DNA from: Sphagnum compactum
Taxonomy: Eukaryota; Bryophyta; Sphagnopsida; Sphagnales
Reading direction: 5' to 3'
DNA length: 64,000 nt
Assembly (NCBI GenBank): GCA_965153455.1
Contig: OZ234493.1
Coordinates: forward strand, 868,001-932,000
Part shown: one piece after another, positions 36,376-47,162 of the stretch
Layout: each line of letters begins with the position of its first letter
How positions within the stretch are numbered: the stretch's first letter is position 1
Translations under genes and position numbers: made by a program
The notes under the pieces: generated by a model
Seen by the model: only the letters and a program-made list of their open reading frames with translations
Told to the model about the DNA's origin: nothing
Database searches by the model: none

Positions 36376-36805
36376 CTAGTGTCCCATTTTTCAACCCCAC
36401 AAAACCCACCAATGTCAAGTCAAGGTATCTCATTTAGCCTTAGTAATTTTTTTATAAATTAATTAAGCATGGTACTCCCAAATGTAGGATGTTAAGATCC
36501 CATTTCGGTAGGCACTTTGGCCTAGATGAAATATCCAAATGGAGGTATTGGTCTTTAAACTTCCAACAAGTTTTATCAAATGTTAATAAAAATATTTATT
36601 GGGTACTATTGATAATGAAAATCATCACCAATTAGTGGATTGAAGCAAAATGTGGTTTAGTTCAGAATAGATTTAACATTTTGCATGGTTTTTCCAAACT
36701 TCAAATTGAACTAGAGATGAAGTTTGTTTAGGCATCCAATTAATATTCATGAGAAGTCATTAGAAGGTAGAGATCTGAATTTTTTTTTAAATAGGGTATA
36801 CGTAC

Positions 36806-37399
36806 CACATGAAGATGATCATTATAGTTAGGGTTATTTTCTAAATTGAGTTTCAAAAACTCTTCTTGTAAGTTTTTTGACTTGTTTTTATCCAACACAT
36901 TGGAGTTGACAACAATAGTTTGATGACCATCTTTTCCATGCACCATTATGGTTGCCCCCTTTTCAATCACAATGCTTGCCCATCATGCATCACCAAATCG
37001 TGCATACACATGAATTTCATCCCCAAATTGCAATGATTCCACAAATTGATGATGTTTTCGCAAGGTGCAAAGATAAATTTGGTCTATGGGGTCATTGTGC
37101 CTTAAAACAAACAAGGGACACATATAGACCTTCTCTCCATCCCTCCAAATTTGAGCCTCCATGTGACAAAATATTTTTGCATATGAACCCCAAGATGAAA
37201 GGTGAGGAGATCGTTGCTCCAACTCATGGGCACAAAAGCAAAAGACAATTGTGGCACAATCTTCTTCACTTAAAACCATTACACTTAAACACAACTTGTT
37301 TTGCAATTGTTGTTTAAAGACATTTTGTTTTATACAATTTGGAAAAGGGTGTGGAAGCACATTGTCGTAATAGCTAACCACTTGTAACGTCGGTTCTTT
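36806..37399 (-). pseudogene. TNL post-LRR exon with one in-frame stop
   Basis: Minus-strand exon, 198 codons in phase 0 at both ends (acceptor GATAG at 37400, donor GTACGT at 36805). It begins KEPTLQVVSYYDNVLPHPFP and includes LSVMVLSEEDCATIVFCF, EAQIWRDGEKVYMCPLFVLR and FVESLQFGDEIHVYARFGD. A TGA at 36985-36983 breaks it, and the same frame then continues WASIVIEKGATIMVHGKDG. The beta-rich pattern with paired hydrophobic strands and a closing G-D-x-I-x-V-x-A-R motif is what the post-LRR (C-JID-like) domain of TNLs looks like. Apart from the single nonsense codon the exon is intact, so the loss may be recent, or the protein may end here. Confidence 0.55.
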
Positions 37400-37616
37400 C
37401 TATCACAACAAAACAAACATTTAGAGGTTTTACTTGAGTTTTAGTGTATAATATCTATTTTGATTTAAATATCTTTACATACATAGAGCTAAATATAAAT
37501 GGAAAAACATTGAACTAGTGGCAACATACATTTACATGCCAATTTCACATATGATCCTAACACATCATGAATATTTATGACGTTTAATGATAATGGAACA
37601 TATGTGATGACACTAC

Positions 37617-38760
37617 CTTCCACCAATTGTTATCATAGGTCATGGAGATTTGACTTCCACTCAAACCGCACATTTGTAATGCCTTATCATGATTCAAGCC
37701 AAAGGCATTAGATAACATCTTGCAACCTGAAACGTTTATTTCCACCAATGTTTTCACAAAATCCAAGCCTTGCAAATGTGTCAATTTTTCGCAATTGTTT
37801 AGCATCAAGTACTTCAATGTTGTTAAAGTATCCAAAGATGGAATATTGGTGAGTTTTTGACAATTCCCCATGTTAAGGGTTTCCAAATTTGATGGCAATG
37901 CCTCAACAACCACCAAGTTTGGACATGTTCTCATGTCCAATTCAACCAAGGCACTTAAATCTTTGAAACTTTTAGGAATGGTGCTCATGAAGTTCTTTAT
38001 CAAAAACAATGATTTTAACTTTGTAAGATCTCCAAAATTTGAAGGCAACCCGATTTTTTTTCCAATTGAACATCCAAAAAAAGATAGATAATGAAGGGCC
38101 TTAAGTTGTCCAAAGCTTTCAGGGAGCATTTCAAGGTTATAATTGTTAGATAGTTGAAGGTCCTCAAGTTGTTCAAGGCATCCAAAGCTTTTAGGTAATT
38201 CTTTCAAATGTTTACAATCAAACAAGGATAATGTTTTTAGGCTCTGGAGTTGACCAAAATCCTTCGGAAGTTTTTTGACTTTAGTCCTTATCATATATAA
38301 TGTCCTCAACTTCACAAGTCCAGAAATAGATGGTGGCAAGTCGTGCAAGTCCATACAATCATACAAATATAACTCCTCCAAATTGAACAATTTTGAAAAA
38401 GAATCTGGCAAGTGAGAGAAAAGTGTTCCTCTGACCAACAAATATACCAAACTTTGAAGGTTCCCAAATGTCATTGGTAGTCCTTTTAAATTCTTGCAAT
38501 AGTATAGCCAAACTTTTTTGAGCTTAGATAGGTTGCCAATGCTATCTGGTAATGTTTCCAAGCTAACACAAAAGCTCAAATCCAACTCTTGGAGTGCTTG
38601 GAGTTGGCCAATAGAATAAGGGAATTTCTTTAATGTTGAACACCCATATAAATCCAAACATTTGAGTTTGGACAATTCCCCAATGTTCTGAGGTAGCCTT
38701 TCAAATGCAATGGAATCTCTCAATAACAATTGTTCCAATAGTTTGCAAGGGGGGTGCATT
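37617..38760 (-). CDS. TNL leucine-rich-repeat exon
   Basis: Minus-strand open frame (it stays open to 38861, but the first codons are probably intron). It encodes about 14 plant LRRs of the TNL type, with repeated LPDSIGNLSKLK, LKGLPMTFGNLQSL, LPKSFGCLEQLEDLQLS and LPESFGQLKALHYLSFF units of 23-25 residues, then a C-terminal cap with LVEINVSGCKMLS. The last codons (DNNWWK) meet an AAG/GTAGTG donor at 37617 in phase 0, matching the next exon at 37399. LRRs in NLRs sense effectors or guarded host proteins and restrain the NB-ARC switch. No stop interrupts it. The 5' splice site is unclear. Confidence 0.8.
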
Positions 38761-39092
38761 TTAAACCAAAAACACATTAGTGAAATCACAATGATTTTAA
38801 AATTATTAGACCTACCTAAGTAGTAAGGCCTATATGCACATTTCATGACCATTAATTGCATAGACTTTAAAATAAACCAAAGTTAATCAAATAGTTCAAA
38901 TTAATGAAACTTATTAATTTTTTGCCTTCATGAATGTAGGCCATGAATTCATTAAATTAACTAACATGTGATCACATCAAAATTTCCAATTTTACATCTT
39001 GCCTATAATTTGCACATATGTATATATTGTTTTAAGAAACTTGAAAAAGTCTACAAATATTTCAAAAGATGTATCTTTTGATGGTTTCGTAC

Positions 39093-39377
39093 TTGGATGC
39101 CAATGTCTTGTGCCCAAAGGTAAGTCAAGTTCTTGCTTTGACGAAGATTCAACACCACTAAGTTGGGAAGATTTAAGGTTGTAGGTAGCTCCAAGATTGG
39201 TGAGCATGGCCAACTCAACATCCTCAATTTCTTTGGCCATGTTGAAAAATCACCCTCTACATTGCAATCATCCAAAAGTAACGAGTGCAATCCAATCATC
39301 CTTGCATATGTTTTTGCCACTATTGGGGTGCCAAGGTTTGATAATGACAATGAAAAACCTCGAATTTTACCACTCCC
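39093..39377 (-). CDS. TNL exon linking NB-ARC to LRR
   Basis: Minus-strand exon of 95 codons, phase 0 at both ends (acceptor TTGTAG, donor GTACGA). It starts GSGKIRGFSLSLSNLGTP, continues with MIGLHSLLLDDCNVEGDF and the typical LRMLSWPCSPILELP and LNLPNLVVLNLRQSKNLTYL blocks. This is the small exon that in TNL genes lies between the NB-ARC and the main LRR. Upstream, where the NB-ARC and TIR exons should be, there are only about 360 bp of intron-like sequence before the LINE fragment begins. The receptor has therefore lost its switch and signalling domains, at least in this window. Confidence 0.75.
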
Positions 39378-39735
39378 CTACAATAACCAATATGGATCAA
39401 AATAATATATTAAAAAATGAAGCATGATGATTCTAGGATTGTTGAATTTATTTTAATATGATCCATCCATTTAGATAGTTTTTACCCTCCCATGGTGGCA
39501 ATTCAAACAAAGTGAAAACAATCCATGCCTGTGTCTTACAAAAATGTCAATTATTTACAAAATAACTGAATCACGTGAACAATGAAATAAAGTCCTTCAA
39601 TTTTTCTTTTGTCTCACATGATTCTAAAAATTGATAGTTAGAACCAATGGCATAAGAAATGTACCATATGTTGAGCTCTTGTAGTTTCCCAAAAAATGCT
39701 TTTCCTTCTTAATAAATTTTTAAATTTACTTTCCT

Positions 39736-40930
39736 AATGTTTAGCGGTGTGCGAATCGGGGTTGGCTTTCAACCAAAGCCTCAGCTCACGCTTCACTATA
39801 CGGCAATTAGCGTCAATCCAGGGTTTATGGCAATGTGTCTCTCTGCAATTTCCTCCCGAAGGCTTGCTGCCAAAAGTAGACTCTGCTGCAGCACCCACGC
39901 ACTGCCGCAATAGGTCAGCTAACATGTCTGCCCCCAAATGCCCAATTGAGTCAGCAACCCACAGGTTTCTAGGACTCGCTGTTAGGGCAAGCTGATACTC
40001 TTTAGTTTTTGATTTATCATATTTGAACCTAGGTAAGAATTTTTGTGTTACAACTGTATGTTGTGGCTCAACAAAGCTACAATCGATGTTCAACCGTAGG
40101 TGTAACAACCTGTGGTCAAAATCTCCCCCATCACGCAGTAGCGGGTGTCATTTGTTATCACTTCGAAGTGTGTAGTAACTTGCCAAATTACAAGTGAGCC
40201 AACAATATAATCAATAGTGCTATGCCCCCCATTTGCCAAGCAAGTGAACTCCCCCGATTTGTCACCAGGTGTCAAACCATTGAAGATGAGCAACCTAGCG
40301 TCACAACATAAGTCCAGGAGTTCACGGCCCCAGCCGCCAACACTGGTGTCACGGTTCTGTCGCTTAGCCACAATGCTTGGTTGTTGAGTTTCAGCAAGTT
40401 CAGGCGCCTGTAACAGTTCACAAAGGTCGCTAGTGTCAATGGTATCTGGTAACGTTGTAGTACGCGCATTAAAATCCCCTCCCAATAATATTATGCCCCC
40501 TAGAGTTTGAACTTCAGTAATATTTGCTGCCAGGTCTTGGAACAGGGATTTGTTCTCGTGTTTGGAGCCAACAGGGGCAGCATACGCCACGCAAACAAAC
40601 AAGTCAGGGGTAGCACCCTTGCTGACCCATAGCCATAGATAAGAATTATGGCTTCCTTCGTTCCACTGTGACAGGTTTGGGCTGAGGTGGCTACAAAAGT
40701 AAGCAACAACCCCCTCACTATGTTTTATCGTTTTTGTTCTTCCCAGCTGCACAATGCGCGCTACCACAAGTGAGTCAAACCCTTCATCGTGTGGCAAATG
40801 TTGGCCTAAGAAGTGCTAGGTTTCGGTTAATAAGACAAGGTCAACATCCTGAAATAGTTCTAGTATTTGCACCCCCGTTTCCAGTTTATTTACACCACCC
40901 TCGTGCATGTTCCATAATAGCATACATAGG
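39736..40930 (-). pseudogene. LINE ORF2 N-terminal part: APE-like endonuclease domain
   Basis: Read on the minus strand from about 40930: LCMLLWNMHEGGVNKLETG (the N motif), LVLLTET then an in-frame TAG where W is expected, the open frame 40797-40090 with FVCVAYAAPVGSKHEN, the catalytic GGDFNART, and STIDYIVGS with conserved D near the end. These are the N, E, Y, GDFN and SxIDY signatures of the apurinic-endonuclease fold that nicks target DNA for LINE insertion. A frameshift near 40100 leads into 40108-39736, which has KPWIDANCRIVKRELRLWL, the linker normally found just before the reverse transcriptase. The RT itself is absent. Confidence 0.75.
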
Positions 40931-41816
40931 TCTTTTTGGTCCTCGTGCCCCTAGATAGAAGAGGGCAGGCAAATCCAATTGCCGTTGATGAAGAGCTCGG
41001 CTGCACGCCAAAAGGCGCGCTTGCCTGTCGCCTTGGCCTCTTTGAATAACGGTCACAATTTTGACTTGAGCGCCTACTGCGCGGGCATGAGGTTCTCGTC
41101 TAGGCCTAGCTTGGTCCCCGCCAAACCTTTGCGCCCTCACAGCGCGGCCTGGTGATCTTCGCTCGTTGCGAATTTGAACAGCACCGCACCGAAGCGCGCT
41201 CCCGCCGCCAAGGTGGAGGCTCACACGGTCGCAGCCGTTGCCGTGTGGCAGCGACGACCTTGGTGCGCAGCCTCATTTGCCTTTGCAATAGCTCTGTGTT
41301 GAGCCGCTGCACCAACTCTTTCTCGATCTTGCCCTCCTTAACCTCGAAACCCATGAGGCGCAGGTTGAGCTTGCACTCCTCCTGTTTGGGCGCGTCGGCC
41401 AAGGTCTCCACAGCCCGACTGACCACCTAGCGCACGTTTTTGGCCATCACTGTGGTCCACTTGGGCTCCTCCACAGAAGCAGCTTTAGATGTGACAGCCG
41501 CGGCCGCCTCGCGCTCCATCAGCTGGTTAACTGAAAAGCTGCCAGCGACCGCGAGAGACGCAATGTTCTCGATGGCCGCCTCCATCTTGGACAGTCGCGT
41601 GACAACAAGTGAGCTGTCGGTCTTGAGGCCCATGACTAGCCAATGCCCGGCCAGGGCTACCTGGTAGACCGCCAAGGGTGCATTGTTTAGAACGTTGAGC
41701 CCGGCGTTATTGTAGTGCGTCTTGGCAATGTTCTTCTTCAACGTGAAAATGTTCGACGCTACAATGAAAGGGCACAACAGCGGTGCGACATCAAGTGCCA
41801 TCGCGGAATTCTTCAA
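40930..41816 (-). pseudogene. LINE ORF1-like protein, broken
   Basis: The minus-strand frame 41816-41430 encodes an Ala-rich, partly helical segment (TRLSKMEAAIENIASLAVAG). After one in-frame stop the same frame goes on from 41426 with KLNLRLMGFEVKEGKIEKEL, which resembles the RRM-like middle of L1 ORF1 proteins. A frame change near 41190 leads to a region readable as LWPLFKEAKATGKRAFWRA close to the ORF1 end. Function in the family is RNA binding and chaperoning. Nonsense codons and shifts make this copy inactive. Confidence 0.5.
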
Positions 41817-43661
41817 ATCTTAAACCCTAAACCAGTGTCTATTTTTTAAATAGGACTTGAAAAGTCAAAAAACACATGGGTTTTAGCCATTAAAAAATTT
41901 AGAAATTTGGTATAGGAGAAAGGCTTATGGTCAGAAGATCCCAATAGAGCATGGTTGGTACATTGTTGAAAAACAGGTTTCTTCAAACAGGTAAGTGAGT
42001 TGAAAACACAAAGGGAAAAATCCAGGCGATGCTTTACGATTTAGAAAAGTGAAAGAGAAGAGATGAGAGCAGGTTTAGGTTTTTAAGAAAAGAAGAGGTC
42101 TAAGGTTTAAAGAAGAGAAGAATAAGAGAAGAGAAGAGCTTTGGAGAAGAGAAGAGATGAGGTTTAGGGTTCAAGGAAGAGAAGAGAAAGAGAATAGAAG
42201 AGAAGAGGTTTAGGGTTTAGAGAAGAGAAAAGGTTTAGGGTTTAGAGAACAGAAGAAAAGAGAAGAGAGAAAGAGACAATAATTACGTCCCTCCCCCACT
42301 TCCAAAAAAAGAAAAGGGCCTCAGAAGTCAAAAACCAAGAACCTAGAACTATCCTTGCTGGCGTTTGTGCTTGGCGCAGGGTGATTGCAGCGAGGACATG
42401 GCGATGGCGGGCCTGACCTCTTTCAACCTTGGGTGAATGAACTCGGGGTGGGGGTTGCTCAGCTACTGCCGCTCCTGTTGCTACAATGTAGCGTGGCTTA
42501 ACGTCTTGTGTCGTCGGTCGTCTTCGTCATCGCGCGAATCCCAAATTTCTTGCAGAGTTTTCTCACGCGTCGATTAGCTTGAAGACCACTTCAAACCTTT
42601 TTCTGATGCCTACCTCAATTCCTCATAAACAAACCCAAAATCTGCAGAATTTGCAGAACTATTGTGTGTGTGTGTGTGTGTGGGGTCTTGCTTACTTCTC
42701 CAGTGCTGCCGATTCTTCTTCTTCCTCTTCTTCTTGTCAAAGGCCTTGGTGAAGTTCAACTCCCTCGTTCCTTCCTTCCCCTTCCTTTTCTTTTCTTTTC
42801 TTTTCTTTTCTTCCCTTCTTTTACCTTCCTTCCAAGCTCCTAGGCTGTGGCAGCAGCAGCAGACACGATGCAGCAAGAAGCTTGAAGGGCGATGGCGCCC
42901 TGATTGGTCCATCTCTTGCTTCCTTCCCTTGCTTGCTTGCGGCCGGATCTGCCATTTTACGTATCAAGAATCAATTGGTCCTTGAGAGACGGCTGTTGGC
43001 AGAAAGATTGACGAAGGAAGGAGGGCAAGGGAAGCGGGAGGTTCGCTGTGGAAGAACTCCCATCGTCTTCACTCCACGACCTAAAACTCCTTGAAGCAGC
43101 AGCAAGAAATCAAAAACCTCTTTAAATTCTGAGGAAAAAGAAGAGCCAGAAACAAGTAATTTGCACCCATAAAATAGAACATTGATGTTACAGTTAATAG
43201 TAATATTAATCTGGACGTCATTGATCACTTGAGCCCATTCTATGGATTCCAGTTAGAGCATTTTCACCAAAATTCAGTACGGGACACTGCAAAAACATTT
43301 CTCAGATCCAAGTTTTTGTTAGGCTACTAACTTTTTTCCAACCCTACCCATAAAACTGAAACTGAGACTGCAAGTTGGTAGGAGACTACTAATAGCAACC
43401 CACTTGGACCAATCAAACTATCTAGCCAATCGGAAACAAGGAGCAGTGAATAAATACAATTTGACTGTGTTTATTAGACTCTTCAAGGGCTCCTTCAGGG
43501 CTCTCAAAGCTGTGCATTTTTTCACTGTCAGGGTCCTAGTAGTCTTCCGATGGGTTCACTGGATTTGACTGATGAACCTCATCCAAGGTTACCAGTGCAG
43601 GGTCACATACTGAGCGTTGGTGGAGATGCTCTTAGTATGCAATTAAGGTCATGATGATCAA
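41817..43661. other. Purine-rich and simple-sequence spacer
   Basis: From 42,040 to 42,280 the plus strand is almost all purine (GAAGAGAAGAGA types) interleaved with GGTTTAGGG motifs (near 42160, 42205, 42232). A (GT)n run lies at 42664-42682 and a TTTTC repeat near 42787-42810. Open frames across these (42610-42912 minus, 42662-42985 plus) are low-complexity artefacts. No gene recognised to 43661. Confidence 0.55.
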
Positions 43662-44012
43662 GCTGGGGAGCAACCAGCATGAGTCACTCATGCTGTAGAG
43701 CTTGTGGATGACAGATTGCATAAGACTTTGAGACCAAAGTCTCTCAGCGCCTCCAGATCAAAACTTCCAATCTGGATACTACAGGAGATGGTGATGAAAG
43801 TGATATTTACCAGACTGCAGCCTTACTGGGAGATGGCTGGGGAGCAACCAGCATGAGTCACTCATGCTGGTGAGCTGATGTGGATGACAGATTGCTATAA
43901 GACTTTGAGACCAAAGTCTTTTAGGGCCTCCAGATTAAAACTTCCAATCTGGATACTACTGGAGATGGTGATGAAAGTGATATTCGCCAGATTGTAGCCT
44001 TACTGGGAGATG
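43662..44012 (+). repeat. 174-bp direct tandem duplication upstream of the P450 start
   Basis: GCTGGGGAGCAACCAGCATG starts at 43662 and again at 43836. The two units agree closely through CTTACTGGGAGATGGCT at their ends. The second copy ends at the ATGGCT that is the apparent P450 start codon (44010). Confidence 0.85.
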
Positions 44013-47000
44013 GCTTTGGAGCTGGTACTGGGGGAGAAGCTTAGTGGGGCTTCAATGGCGTTCATCATGCTTTTTGTGTCTTGGATCCTTGTCCATTTCG
44101 CCACCTCTCTTCTCTTCAAGAAGAAAAATCTCTTTCCTTGTGAGCCTTGCTTCTATCTAAGTTCTTCCAATATTATTGTTCAATACCTTGAACTTACTTC
44201 AGAGACCGTCCAATTGGTGCTTATGGAAACCACAAAGCCAATTATGTTAAAATCTTCTTTAGCAATTTTAGAAATTACAATTAGCAATAGCTAGAAGATG
44301 AAGGGATATTTGTTGACTAACACGATCTGATGCATAGAGCACATATGTCTAGATTCTACTCCAAGATTCTTCTTAGATTAAGTGTAATCAAGTCTTTTTT
44401 TGCAATGGGTTTGGATTTTGATTACAACCATTCCCGGACTACCATTTTTGGGCAATCTATTGCAATTGTTGAAGGAATGAAAACCGCACCAGAGGTTCAC
44501 TACTTGAGCTACAAAATATGGGCCCATATTTTCAATCCAAGTTGGTTCAATCAAACAAGTTGTCATCACATCACCTCAGATTGCGAAGGAGGTACAAACA
44601 AATTTTCAAGAATAATCTTGAGCTACTTGACAGATGAAATTTCCTTTTCGAAGCTCTATGTTTTTCACGAAAAAGGAAATGTTTGTCATCTATTTGTTAA
44701 GTGCTCTTAGGAATTCTTTTGTACAGGCCATGATCACAAAATATGAAATAATATCATCCAAAAAGTTACTTCTAGCATTGCAAATTATAACTAGGGTTAA
44801 AACAAATACTGCACTCTCAGATTACGACAATCAATATTGCATGTTGAAAAAGTTTCTAGTCGGTCATCTCCTCAACATCAATTTCAAGTAGCTACACTCC
44901 TATATTAAAGTTTCATCAATTGGTATATGTATTCAACTATCATGAAGTTTTGTTGTTTGTGTATATTTGGCTGACTTGCACAAAAGATTTTGCATGAATT
45001 CGTGTAATGTGTGGCAGAAACAAATCAACCCATTTGAAAAAATGTTTTGTTCTCCATGTTAAATTCCATGTTCTTGGACTTGAAAATCAATAGTCCTCGT
45101 TCCAGAGGTGTAGTGATTGATGTTCATGAATACCTCAAGAGTTTTTTTCCCCTTTTCCATGTTTCAGGTAACCTATTTGAACCACGTATTAGAAATTTGG
45201 TGATTTTTTTTTTAAATTGAGCAAATTTTGGGTATTAGAAATCTCAAAAAACACTTGATTTTAGCACTTTTTATTTTTAGTATATCATTTTGGCTATAAA
45301 TAGCTAACAAAAAAAGGTTTTTTGGTGGAACTAAGATGTGGTGCATGCATATCATAGCTAACCAAGCGATATCATGTGTTGGGTGTTTTTTATTTCATGT
45401 TATGAGATGGGAGTTTACGTATTTTTTACAGGTATGGGGTTATGTGCCAAAGGAAGTTGATTGTTTAGAGTTGGGAGTTGTAACAAAGTGGGAGATGTTT
45501 GACGCATTAATTGATGTTATATTCAAAATCATCATCAAAGTCGACTAGTAGGATTTCTTCCTTGCTTTTAAATGGGTACCTAACAAGAGTCTAAAGGACA
45601 AGATCAAAGCCATCAAAAAACGACAAACATTAATCATCAAAAACTTTATCAATGAACAGTGCAAATGTTTACAAAATAAATTAAATGTGAATAATTAATT
45701 AACTTCCAAAGAACATGTTCTAAAAATTGTGCAAAACATGTAGTTTCATGAGTAGCTAGACTTAATCGATTAATTTGATCATCATGCAATTGAGTTTCAA
45801 CAACTCTTAGATTCATTATTTAGTCAATTGAAATCTACATATTGTGGTCTATGGGGTGGTTAGACTATAGGGACCAAGGAAATGTTTCGCAAATATATTG
45901 TTAACAAAAGCAACACATTTGCATGAGTTGCAAATGGAGCTATTATTGTGGGAGTCAATACTTTTGAGCGCAAACACAACCATGGTAACAATTGAATGGA
46001 TCATGTTTGAGCCTGTAAGGAATCCTACAATACAAGAACATTTGTACAAGGAAGTAATTGATGTTATAGGTGGTCAAGATTAGACAATAATTCAGATGAT
46101 CAGAGAAGATGATATTCCAAACATGCCTTATGTTGCAACCCTAGCCTTGGGTTCACGACCAAGGCGAGGGCTTGCAAAGGTGCGAGCCAAGAGGAATCCC
46201 GGGAGTCACATCTAGTGCTTCCAGGAGTGTAAAAGAGTGTGAGGGAATGACCCCTCACACTCCCAAAGGAACTCCCACCTTGGGAGTTGGAGTCCTGATG
46301 GACTCTCGAATTTTCAGAGATCGATTACAGGGGTCAAAACCTAATGGATTGAAGAGTTCTTCATATCATTGGAAAGCTCTTGGAACTTAAATGTCTAAAA
46401 TGGGCTCGCATGACCCATTTGGACACTTCTAACACAAGTTTTGGTCAAAAGAAGGGCCGGGAGTCAAATTGGCAGTTTGATTCCCGACCACTAAAAGCTA
46501 GGAATCAACCCAATTTCCTTGCGTGCAGGTGGCGTGCGACATACTGTTAGAAAGCTCTTGACGAGAGCTATAACTTTGCTTTAGACCTCATATTAATCAG
46601 AGTCTGAACGCAAAGTTATGGGCTCCCAAAGTTTTGAGAGTCCCAATTGTGGGAATTTTGGGACTCCCACTTGGGAGTCCCGGGACAAAAAACCATTTGG
46701 GTGCTGGTCCCATGGCTAGGCATAGAGTATACTATATGAGGGAAGGTGGTGGCTTCCCGTGAGTCCGGGCCGTGATGAATCTTGTGAGTCCAAGTTGCCC
46801 GTTATCCATCCTAACACCAAAACCGTTCCAACTATGCACTAACCAACTTGTTGTTTGGTTTGTGCAGATCCGTGTGAGTGATTGATTGCTTGTCATTTCT
46901 TCCTAGTCTCATCCCAGAGCTCCAGCACGCCTCTCTATCCCCAAAGTGCTGCGAGCCAGGGAGCGTGCCCCAACTCCTTATTCTTTCGTTGTTTTCAAAC

Positions 47001-47162
47001 TAGACTCATATTGAAGTCTATCAAGGAGCTTGGGAAAGCGTCACCTTGAATGTTGTGATCAAAGAAAATTTCAGAAAATACCCACTCGTCCCATTATTGC
47101 CACCTCATTATGTCGACAAAGATACCACTTTTGGTGGCTATGACATTTTAAAGGGTTGGCAA
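44010..47162 (+). pseudogene. CYP701-like (ent-kaurene oxidase family) cytochrome P450 pseudogene
   Basis: Pieces in order: ATG 44010 with a membrane anchor (SMAFIMLFVSWILVHFATSL); 44424-44591 with IPGLPFLGNLLQLLKE, a stop, KPHQRFTT, a stop, ATKYGPIFSIQVG, ending GAG/GTACAA; 44727-44888 after a TACAG acceptor (AMITKYEIISSKKLLLALQ, LSDYDNQYCMLKKFLVGHLL); 45430-45680 (VPKEVDCLELGVVTKWEMFD, two stops, DFFLAFKWVPNKSLKDKI); 45895-46130 with the I-helix (ELLLWESILLSANTTMVTIE; the acidic residue before TT is N), a TAG at 46081, then DDIPNMP; after the solo LTR, 47044-47162 with the ExxR helix (VVIKENFRKYP) and PLLPPHYVDKDTTFGGYDI, stopping at KGWQ. The family oxidises ent-kaurene to kaurenoic acid for gibberellins. 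The heme-loop exon is missing here. Confidence 0.85.
46131..47043 (+). mobile_element. Solo LTR of a Ty3/gypsy family, inserted in the P450 pseudogene
   Basis: The 913-bp block starts TGTTGCAACC and ends AGCGTCA (TG...CA). Flanks are CCTTA (46126-46130) and CCTTG (47044-47048), a 5-bp target duplication with one mismatch. Throughout, it resembles the LTRs at 55,244-62,189: shared phrases include AGAAGGGCCGGGAGTCAAAT, GTGGTGGCTT..CC, GAGTCCGGGCCGTG and GGAGCGTGCC. It is clearly diverged, so it is a related subfamily. P450 coding sequence resumes on both sides. No internal retroelement sequence is present, as expected after LTR-LTR recombination. Confidence 0.85.

Larger units (their letters stand above)
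39736..41816 (-). mobile_element. LINE (non-LTR retrotransposon) fragment: ORF1 and endonuclease, no reverse transcriptase
   Basis: The minus-strand block is markedly GC-rich compared with both flanks. It runs ORF1-like region, APE-type endonuclease, and the start of the segment before RT, then ends abruptly at about 39736 beside the TNL remnant. LINEs normally lose their 5' end during insertion, so loss of the 3' half (RT, tail, poly-A) points to later deletion or recombination. No target-site duplication was found. Confidence 0.75.

Noticed and set aside
42610-42985. Open frames of about 100 codons on both strands near 42.7 kb
   Set aside because: Low-complexity sequence: (GT)n and TTTTC runs.
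44330-44710. 126-codon plus frame overlapping the P450 region
   Set aside because: The true P450 reading lies in another frame (IPGLPFLGNLLQ), and this frame has no motif.
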